Assembly (NCBI GenBank): GCA_012797915.1
Contig: JAAZOE010000327.1
Location: 1 to 5,779, forward strand
DNA length: 5,779 nucleotides
From: Candidatus Zixiibacteriota bacterium
GTDB lineage: Bacteria > Zixibacteria > MSB-5A5 > GN15 > JAAZOE01
Reading direction: 5' to 3'
The notes under the pieces were generated by a model. It saw nothing but the letters and a program-made list of their open reading frames with translations. It was not told where the DNA came from and searched no databases. A program made the position numbers and the translations under genes. Below, one piece after another: positions 1-4,519 of this stretch. Every line of letters begins with the position of its first letter. The stretch's first letter is position 1.

Positions 1-846
1 AACCCCGGCGCCGAAAATGAACGGCCGATTGAGATCGTATTCCACCTCGCTCAACCCCTCAAAATCGGTGAAGGTTTGTTTTATCTGCCAAGCCAGCGGC
101 GATTCCGCCGTCAAGCCGAGAGCCAACTGGGCATTCGGACGGGCCAATAGCCCGCCCTTCACGCTGGCGCCGATATAATCTTCCGCTGTCTCGCTTTCAT
201 AAGCATAGTCGGACGATGGCCTCAGGGCATCGCTGAATATTTCGGTGTAGTTGAACTTGTCCTTTCCCGAATATACGTTCAGCGCCAAACCAAGCGAGAC
301 ATTGGGGGAGACATCGATACCGGCCGCCGCTGTATATAAATAAATACTGCCGGTCTCGAATTCTTTGCCGTAATCGTCGATCCTGTTTCCCAGAGAATCA
401 TCGATCAGATGATACACTGCTGCACGGTCGAACGACATGATCCGATTCACTCCAAATCCCAACACCAGCGACCCGCGATAGGTCGGCACCGGCACGGTCA
501 GGTTGATCGTCCCGAACCGGGTTTTGGTCTGGTCGATATCGGCCTTATTCAGCAGAGAATTGAAACCGGCGTACCGGCCAGGATTCTGGGAAGACTCATT
601 GGAAAATTTCTGGTGGGTCAGACCGAGTTGGAATTCGATCCGGTAAATCCGGGCCAACGCCGCCGGATTATAATACATGGCCGCGCCGTCCATCGACGAG
701 GCGATCCCAGCCCCGCCCATGGCCATCTGCCGGGCGCCCAAACCGAAGAAATTGCCGGCTGTGACTTCCTCGAAAATGCCGAGATCCTGCGCCGAAACCA
801 CCGCCCCCAATCCGAATACCAGCAGAAATACCAGCGTCCGTTTCAT
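1..846 (-). CDS. FadL/OmpP1-type outer-membrane beta-barrel protein, C-terminus beyond window
   Basis: This is the first 282 codons of an open frame that leaves the window at its left edge without a stop. Residues 1-20 form a signal peptide (MKR, hydrophobic core, then VVSAQ). Residues 35-65 carry the pattern typical of FadL/OmpP1/PorV-type barrels: GLGARQMAMGGAGIA followed by MDGAAMYYNPAALA. The rest alternates polar and hydrophobic residues as in beta-strands (for example residues 113-118, 126-134 and 166-192). Known FadL proteins import hydrophobic compounds across the outer membrane, and PorV-like relatives serve type IX secretion; which role applies here cannot be told, so no symbol is given. 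The start is supported by a GGAGG Shine-Dalgarno 9 nt upstream. The ATG shares one base with the stop of the lipoprotein gene before it (TGATG), so translation is probably coupled. It is the third gene of the envelope operon in this window. Confidence 0.85.
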   Translation of the reverse strand, partial: MKRTLVFLLVFGLGAVVSAQDLGIFEEVTAGNFFGLGARQMAMGGAGIASSMDGAAMYYNPAALARIYRIEFQLGLTHQKFSNESSQNPGRYAGFNSLLNKADIDQTKTRFGTINLTVPVPTYRGSLVLGFGVNRIMSFDRAAVYHLIDDSLGNRIDDYGKEFETGSIYLYTAAAGIDVSPNVSLGLALNVYSGKDKFNYTEIFSDALRPSSDYAYESETAEDYIGASVKGGLLARPNAQLALGLTAESPLAWQIKQTFTDFEGLSEVEYDLNRPFIFGAGV

Positions 847-1523
847 CAGTCTTTTCCTCCCCCGCGACGGGATTTCTTTTCTTCCTTCTTGGGTTCCTCT
901 TTCTTCGGTTCTTGTGTCTTTGTATCGGGCGGTTTCACGGTGGCGTCGGTATTTGTCGCCGGACGGTCCTGTGTTTCTCGTCGCGCCGTCTTTTCATCTT
1001 TGGGTTTGTTGCCTTCATCCGTCCCGGTATTGGTCGTCGTCGTTCCGGTGGAATCGGTTTTCGGCCGGGAGGAACCGGTCACGGTTCCGGAACCGGTGAA
1101 GCCGTCGCCGGTAGGCAGGTTCAATTCGCCCGGCCGCCTGCCCGATCCTAATCCGGGCATCACGTATGGCGGGGTCGGGGGAGAGGAGGCTTCGCGACGA
1201 TCGAATTTGGTGCCGCTGTCGGCGTCATCGTCACCGCCCGCGCTTTCATCACCGGCATAGGGATAATCATAGTACGACCACCACCAGGGATCGGCATAGT
1301 ACCCGCTGTAATGCGGGTAGTCCCACCAATACCTGGGGTACGGCGAATAATAATGGCCGTACGGATAGGCGTTGTAGTCGGAATGACAACGCGTACAGTC
1401 GGACACCTGGCTGGCCCGATACCCGTCGCTGTCGGTGGGATGCATCAGGACGGTATAGCATCCCGGCAACAGGACCGCCGTCAATATGGTCACGGGCAAC
1501 AGCAGGCGAAGCACTCGTTTCAT
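846..1523 (-). CDS. Lipoprotein with a single CxxCH motif and Tyr/Trp-rich segment, unknown function
   Basis: This is a 225-residue protein that I do not recognise as a named family. Residues 1-22 form a lipoprotein signal ending in the lipobox LLPGC, with Cys22 as the likely lipidated residue. A lone CTRCH motif sits at residues 43-47, the sequence to which heme is attached in c-type cytochromes. Residues 50-90 are extraordinarily aromatic: 15 Tyr and 5 Trp in 41 positions, mixed with Pro, Gly and Asp. After about residue 91 the chain becomes an acidic, then Thr/Pro/Gly-rich disordered linker. It ends in a Lys/Glu-rich tail with KKEE repeats and a basic RRGGGKD end. The start has a strong GGAGG site 4 nt upstream. 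It lies 24 nt after the outer-membrane protein gene and touches the FadL-like gene. Heme binding is an inference from the motif alone; structural zinc or no cofactor is possible. The only remaining candidate axial ligands in the N-terminal half are His28, His57 and His71. Confidence 0.85.
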   Translation of the reverse strand: MKRVLRLLLPVTILTAVLLPGCYTVLMHPTDSDGYRASQVSDCTRCHSDYNAYPYGHYYSPYPRYWWDYPHYSGYYADPWWWSYYDYPYAGDESAGGDDDADSGTKFDRREASSPPTPPYVMPGLGSGRRPGELNLPTGDGFTGSGTVTGSSRPKTDSTGTTTTNTGTDEGNKPKDEKTARRETQDRPATNTDATVKPPDTKTQEPKKEEPKKEEKKSRRGGGKD

Positions 1524-1547
1524 AACTCCTCCGCGGAGACGGGTCTC

Positions 1548-2354
1548 CTAGAAATGTTGTACATACGTGACCCGCAATTCGCGCCAAATATCCGAAACTC
1601 CCTTGCGGTTATTGGCCAGGTTTTTCAAAATCAGGTCCATGACCAAATTGTCGGAATATATCCATTGCAGACCGATATTCAAGTACCCCCGGCCACGGCC
1701 GACGCTGGAGTCGTGCCGGTTGTCGTTGGTGGCGAAATCATATTCCACGACCAGTCCCACGTCCTCGTTCAACCGGGTATCCATTCCGACGAAGAAATCC
1801 ATGTTCGTATCGTCGTCTTCCTGTTCCATGGAGTAGTTGACCCCGCCGTGCAGGCCCATTTGCCAGCTGTAGAAGGGGTAGTTTTTGCTCCCGACGACAA
1901 AAAATCCTTTGGATTTGAAGGCATACCGCTTGGTGCTGTCGATGTATCCGCCGTACCCCTGGCTGCAAAAACCGGTGGTGATGGCCGGGAAAACCAGCCC
2001 CTCGTCGATCAGCGACAACCGCAGGTCGAATTCCACCCGCGGATTCCAGACCGGTTTATCCTCGGCAATAATCCCCTCCGCCCCGTAGCTGACCCCAATC
2101 ATCAGCCGATTGGACATGCCGATATCGGTGGCGGCCAGTACTCCGCCGTTGGGATACGCCCGGACGACGGCAGTGAAACTCCCGCGCTGAAGCGTCCCGG
2201 CGGTGGGGCAGTCGATCAGCATAATCGGCTGCCAGGCGCCGGTTCGCGCCGGGGTTGGTTTCGGCTTGGATTCCCGTCTGGTTTGAGCGGATAGGGTCGC
2301 CGCTCCGAGAATTAGCGAGAGAGCCAGAAGGATGGAAACAAACGGCCGAGTCAT
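1548..2354 (-). CDS. Uncharacterised outer-membrane beta-barrel protein, first gene of envelope operon
   Basis: The protein has 268 residues from the chosen ATG. Residues 1-23 are a signal peptide (MTRP, then a Leu/Ile-rich core ending LSA), followed by a basic Lys/Pro/Arg linker. The mature part starts around residue 44 with a MLIDCPTAGTLQRGSF block. I associate this with conserved hypothetical exported proteins, but I cannot name a characterised member. Many short amphipathic strands follow (81-90, 107-113, 166-176, 184-192, 199-206, 224-232), and the chain ends in YVQHF. A C-terminal aromatic Phe is the usual signal for BAM-dependent outer-membrane insertion. Cysteines Cys49 and Cys130 might form a disulfide. 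An ATG 36 nt further upstream is in frame, but it would put 12 polar residues before the signal peptide and lacks the well-placed ribosome site found here. It probably leads the operon continued by the lipoprotein and the FadL-like gene. Confidence 0.8.
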   Translation of the reverse strand: MTRPFVSILLALSLILGAATLSAQTRRESKPKPTPARTGAWQPIMLIDCPTAGTLQRGSFTAVVRAYPNGGVLAATDIGMSNRLMIGVSYGAEGIIAEDKPVWNPRVEFDLRLSLIDEGLVFPAITTGFCSQGYGGYIDSTKRYAFKSKGFFVVGSKNYPFYSWQMGLHGGVNYSMEQEDDDTNMDFFVGMDTRLNEDVGLVVEYDFATNDNRHDSSVGRGRGYLNIGLQWIYSDNLVMDLILKNLANNRKGVSDIWRELRVTYVQHF

Positions 2355-2361
2355 GGCAACG

Positions 2362-2366
2362 CCTCC
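2362..2366 (-). promoter_or_regulatory. Ribosome binding site that fixes the start at 2354
   Basis: GGAGG on the minus strand lies 7 nt before the ATG at 2354. It favours this start over the in-frame ATG at 2390, in agreement with the signal peptide beginning at this Met. Confidence 0.7.
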
Positions 2367-2469
2367 ATGTGTGTGACCAGGTCCTGTCATCTCCGAATAT
2401 CCTTCGCGGCGGGGTTCGAAATCAATCTAAAAACTATCCTCCGGTATCGGCTAAAGCAATTTCCATGCG

Positions 2470-2565
2470 CGGACGCATATTTATCCGAATGCCAGCAGGT
2501 TACCAAAATGTGACCATTCCCCTCCCGGCCCGGATCGCACAGTAATCTGGCGAGTGATGCGTCCG
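2470..2565. repeat. Inverted 9-bp repeat pair around the promoter candidate
   Basis: CGGACGCAT at 2470-2478 is the exact reverse complement of ATGCGTCCG at 2557-2565, with 78 nt between them. The left arm also forms a small local hairpin with ATGCG at 2465-2469 (loop CGGA). The pair brackets the weak promoter candidate, so a regulator site is possible. A 9-bp match in a GC-rich region could also be chance. Confidence 0.3.
2478..2506 (-). promoter_or_regulatory. Weak sigma70-like promoter candidate for the envelope operon
   Basis: On the minus strand TTGGTA (2506-2501, 4 of 6 matches to TTGACA) is followed after 17 nt by TAAATA (2483-2478, only 3 of 6 matches to TATAAT). It would leave a leader of about 115 nt before the ATG at 2354. 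A second weak option is TTGCTT, 17 nt, TAGTTT further downstream, around 2427-2459. Neither is strong. The operon promoter could use another sigma factor or activator. Confidence 0.3.
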
Positions 2566-2612
2566 GAATGCACAGTTTTTGGTCATGGGTCGACAATGCG
2601 GAGTAAAGAAAT

Positions 2613-2636
2613 GCGCGGCTCCATCCGGGGCCGCGC
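2613..2636 (-). terminator. Strong GC hairpin, second candidate terminator of the PEP-CTERM gene
   Basis: The arms 2613-2622 and 2627-2636 pair over 10 bp with one G-T wobble and a 4-nt loop. On the minus strand the stem is followed by ATTTCTTTAC, a moderate T-rich tail. It lies about 40 nt beyond the stop codon at 2677. The plus-strand side has no T tract, so it would act on minus-strand transcripts. Confidence 0.45.
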
Positions 2637-2662
2637 CGCGAAATATCAAGACCAAGATTTTG

Positions 2663-2695
2663 AAAAAACGACCGGTTTACTTCGACGAAACGGCC
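2663..2695 (-). terminator. Candidate intrinsic terminator overlapping the PEP-CTERM stop codon
   Basis: On the minus strand GGCCGTTT (2695-2688) can pair with AAACCGGTC (2678-2670), leaving one bulged C and one G-T wobble. One nucleotide later comes a run of six T (2668-2663). The stop codon TAA (2679-2677) falls at the loop/stem border, so a terminating ribosome would cover the hairpin. The T run in the right place makes it a reasonable rho-independent terminator despite the bulge. Confidence 0.5.
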
Positions 2696-3303
2696 CTCCG
2701 ACGCAAGCGGAGACCGATCGCCGCGGCCCCCATGCCGACCAGAATCAGTGAGGCCGGTTCCGGAATGACCGCCGCCGAAAACCGTCCGGTATGGTATTCT
2801 TTGTAATACGGATGATAGACGGCGTCGTACCGGAAGCTCCAGTCGACGGTGGCATCGAAGGCCAGGGAAAACGGCTCGGTCGGCGCGACCGCCAGGTCGA
2901 AGTCGTAGCCGAAGACGGTGTTGTCGAATGATTGCGCCTGCCAGGGGCCCCAGTTGTTGTAGGCCTCATCCTGCCATAGCCCCGGCGAATTGCTCACATA
3001 GTCCGACCAGCCGACCGCGTTCACGGTCGGGTTGTACTGCTGATTCCCCAGCATCGTGAGGCCGAAATAATTGAAGCTGGCCGGGGTCGAGATGGGCGGA
3101 GGCGTCGGGTAATTCTCGTATTGCTCCCAGACCCATTGCATTTCCTCGCCGTACCAGTCCACCGCCACCCGCAGACGATAACTATCGCCGTCCAGCTGTT
3201 CGATGGACGCGCCTGTGACGGTCACCCAGGACAGCATCGCCCCGGCGGGGCCCACCAGTACGACAACAAACACCACCATGAGGAAGGGGGTATACCTGTT
3301 CAT
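2677..3303 (-). CDS. Secreted PEP-CTERM sorting-domain protein, unknown function
   Basis: This is a 208-residue protein with a signal peptide at residues 1-22 (MNRYTPF, Val-rich core, GPAGA). The C-terminal sorting tag has three parts: Pro-Glu-Pro at 181-183, a hydrophobic segment at about 184-200 (ASLILVGMGAAAIGL), and an Arg cluster at 199-203 before the end. In bacteria with exosortase (EpsH/XrtA) such tails are recognised at the membrane, and the protein goes to the surface or extracellular matrix. No exosortase gene lies in this window. The middle (residues 24-178) is Trp/Tyr/Asn-rich and looks beta-sheet-like, with a Pro-rich turn at 66-74, and I see no catalytic motif. The start at 3303 follows a GGGAG site 6 nt upstream. 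A longer in-frame start at 3357 lies upstream of the expected transcription start and is rejected. It is transcribed alone from a strong promoter, with likely terminators behind it. Confidence 0.85.
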   Translation of the reverse strand: MNRYTPFLMVVFVVVLVGPAGAMLSWVTVTGASIEQLDGDSYRLRVAVDWYGEEMQWVWEQYENYPTPPPISTPASFNYFGLTMLGNQQYNPTVNAVGWSDYVSNSPGLWQDEAYNNWGPWQAQSFDNTVFGYDFDLAVAPTEPFSLAFDATVDWSFRYDAVYHPYYKEYHTGRFSAAVIPEPASLILVGMGAAAIGLRLRRRAVSSK

Positions 3304-3309
3304 AATCTG

Positions 3310-3314
3310 CTCCC
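3310..3314 (-). promoter_or_regulatory. Ribosome binding site that fixes the start at 3303
   Basis: GGGAG on the minus strand lies 6 nt before the ATG at 3303, where the signal peptide begins. This supports the 208-residue form over one starting 54 nt further upstream. Confidence 0.65.
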
Positions 3315-3357
3315 TGATCTCGGCCATTGGGCCATTCCCTTGGCCCGGCCATCCCAT

Positions 3358-3385
3358 ATTCTACGGCAAATTCGGGTCGAGTCAA
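3358..3385 (-). promoter_or_regulatory. Strong sigma70-like promoter of the PEP-CTERM gene
   Basis: On the minus strand TTGACT (3385-3380, 5 of 6 matches to TTGACA) is followed after 16 nt by TAGAAT (3363-3358, 5 of 6 matches to TATAAT). The predicted transcription start is near 3351, giving a leader of roughly 48 nt before the ATG at 3303. This is the best promoter match I found in the window. Confidence 0.65.
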
Positions 3386-3402
3386 GGGTGTATATTCATA
3401 TT

Positions 3403-3414
3403 TTCGGCGCCGAA
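3403..3414. repeat. Perfect 12-bp palindrome upstream of the PEP-CTERM promoter
   Basis: TTCGGCGCCGAA is a perfect dyad. It begins 17 nt upstream of the -35 box of the minus-strand promoter, a position typical of activator sites, and about 95 nt upstream of the divergent plus-strand promoter candidate. A function as a protein binding site is an inference. Confidence 0.35.
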
Positions 3415-3421
3415 CCGGCCA

Positions 3422-3451
3422 AAATTGAATTCTTCGAAAAAGTCTCAATTT
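3422..3451. repeat. AT-rich inverted repeat in the divergent intergenic region
   Basis: AAATTGA at 3422-3428 is mirrored by TCAATTT at 3445-3451. The 16-nt spacer contains TTCGAA almost at the centre. The whole sits in the 277-nt gap between the divergent PEP-CTERM and efflux genes. It could be a regulator site or a chance AT-rich dyad; nothing here decides between them. Confidence 0.3.
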
Positions 3452-3507
3452 CGCTGATTCCCGGCGATTCCATCGTCCGTATGACACTACGCGGTTCATA
3501 AAATCTG

Positions 3508-3536
3508 TTGTTTTGGGGTCGCCGGGGGGATAGATT
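3508..3536 (+). promoter_or_regulatory. Promoter candidate for the efflux / methyltransferase pair
   Basis: TTGTTT (3508-3513, 3 of 6 matches) is followed after 17 nt by TAGATT (3531-3536, 4 of 6 matches). It would start transcription near 3543, about 38 nt before the ATG at 3581. The spacing is ideal, but the spacer is very G-rich and the -35 box weak. I saw no clear operator for a metal-responsive regulator over it. Confidence 0.35.
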
Positions 3537-3580
3537 GGAAACCACAGCGTTTTGGACAGAGGCTTGGGACAAAGCAGGAC

Positions 3581-4519
3581 ATGACGGTTCATCACGATCA
3601 TCGGCACGATCACGGCGCCCGTCGGATAGGGTGGACGATTCTGCTGAATATCGGTATCACCGCCGCCGAGGTGGTCGGGGGGATCGTTTCCGGGTCTCTG
3701 GCCCTGTTATCCGATGCCGGGCATAATTTCTCCGACGTCATCGCCCTGGTGCTGGCCTATTTCGGGGCCTGGGGATCGACCCTGCCGCCGACCAAACGGT
3801 CGACCTATGGGTTCAAACGGCTGGAGGTCGTGACCGCCTTTGTCAATGCCCTGTCGCTGGTGGCGATCGCTTTTTTCATCACCTACGAGGCGATCCGCCG
3901 GTACGCCGCGCCCGTGCCGATTCACGCCCCCATCATGCTGACCGTGGCCGTCATCGGCCTGCTGGGCAATCTTCTCTCGGTCTGGGTGCTGGCCCGCGAC
4001 CGCGACCGGACGATCAACACCCGAGCGGCCTACCTCCATATGCTCTATGACGCCGTCTCCTCGGTGGCGGTGATCATCGGGGGAATCATCATCCTGTTTT
4101 CCGGCTGGTACCTGCTTGATCTGATTCTCTCCGTCATGATCGCCGTCATGATTCTCTGGTCCGGCCTGGATGTCCTGAAAGAAGCCGGCGGCATCTTCAT
4201 GGAGGCGGCGCCGCGGGGGGTGGATATCGATGAGGTCTCGCGGTCGATCCGCGAGGTGCCGGGGGTGGCCGATGTCCATCACCTGCATGTCTGGTCGATC
4301 TCCAGCAACCAGATCGCTCTGTCCTGCCATGTCGCCCTGACCAATACCACCTCCGGCGACTTCCCGGCCGTCATCAAGGCCATCCACACCGTCCTGCAAC
4401 AGAGGCATGGGATCGACCACGCCACCATTCAACCGGAAGTCGATATTTGCCCGGAGCGGCCCATCATTCCATCCCCATCATCGCCCGATTCGAGGCGGCA
4501 TGCCCCCGAAGATCATTGA
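3581..4519 (+). CDS. Cation diffusion facilitator (CDF) family zinc/divalent-metal efflux protein, ZitB/CzcD type
   Basis: This 312-residue inner-membrane antiporter of the CDF family probably exports Zn2+ (or a similar divalent metal) in exchange for protons. A short His/Asp cluster at residues 4-11 (HHDHRHDH) precedes six membrane segments at about 16-38, 40-62, 84-104, 116-137, 150-172 and 176-195. The transport site is visible: His48 and Asp52 in the second segment (SDAGHNFSD), and His153 and Asp157 in the fifth (HMLYD). This two-His two-Asp set is the one known from zinc-selective members. The loop MEAAPRGVDIDEV leads into a cytoplasmic C-terminal domain (about 210-290) with the family pattern VADVHHLHVWSIS and the later CHV. 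The length is normal for the family. The ATG has only a poorly spaced AGGA directly before it, so initiation may be weak. The last 20 nt overlap the methyltransferase gene. The exact metal is inferred from the site residues. Confidence 0.93.
   Translation: MTVHHDHRHDHGARRIGWTILLNIGITAAEVVGGIVSGSLALLSDAGHNFSDVIALVLAYFGAWGSTLPPTKRSTYGFKRLEVVTAFVNALSLVAIAFFITYEAIRRYAAPVPIHAPIMLTVAVIGLLGNLLSVWVLARDRDRTINTRAAYLHMLYDAVSSVAVIIGGIIILFSGWYLLDLILSVMIAVMILWSGLDVLKEAGGIFMEAAPRGVDIDEVSRSIREVPGVADVHHLHVWSISSNQIALSCHVALTNTTSGDFPAVIKAIHTVLQQRHGIDHATIQPEVDICPERPIIPSPSSPDSRRHAPEDH

Larger units (their letters stand above)
2355..2676. other. Intergenic region between PEP-CTERM gene and envelope operon
   Basis: This 322-nt stretch has no convincing gene. 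The small open frames crossing it lack signal sequences, recognisable domains and good ribosome sites. Its right part (2613-2676) holds two hairpins that look like terminators for the PEP-CTERM gene. The middle (2470-2565) holds an inverted 9-mer pair flanking a weak promoter candidate for the envelope operon. The left part is the likely 5' leader of the outer-membrane protein gene. I see no tRNA, riboswitch or small-RNA signature. Confidence 0.6.

Noticed and set aside
409..1260. Open frame of 283 codons on the plus strand
   Set aside because: It crosses two well-supported minus-strand genes and shows no signal sequence or domain. The minus-strand reading gives a signal peptide, a lipobox and barrel motifs.
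846..1523. Multiheme porin-cytochrome electron conduit
   Set aside because: Only one CxxCH motif exists in the lipoprotein and none in the neighbouring barrels, whereas known conduits need several hemes to span the membrane.
1311..2294. Open frame of 327 codons on the plus strand
   Set aside because: It is antisense to the lipoprotein and outer-membrane protein genes. It has a Pro/Val/Gly/Asp composition and no recognisable domain.
2355..2390. Upstream ATG giving a 280-residue form of the outer-membrane protein
   Set aside because: It adds 12 polar residues before a complete signal peptide, and the good GGAGG site belongs to the ATG at 2354.
3304..3357. Upstream ATG giving a 226-residue form of the PEP-CTERM protein
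   Set aside because: It lies upstream of the predicted transcription start near 3351, right beside the -10 box, and would bury the signal peptide.
3707..4432. Open frame of 241 codons on the minus strand
   Set aside because: It is antisense to the CDF efflux gene, and its Asp/His/Gly-rich translation is typical of a shadow frame.
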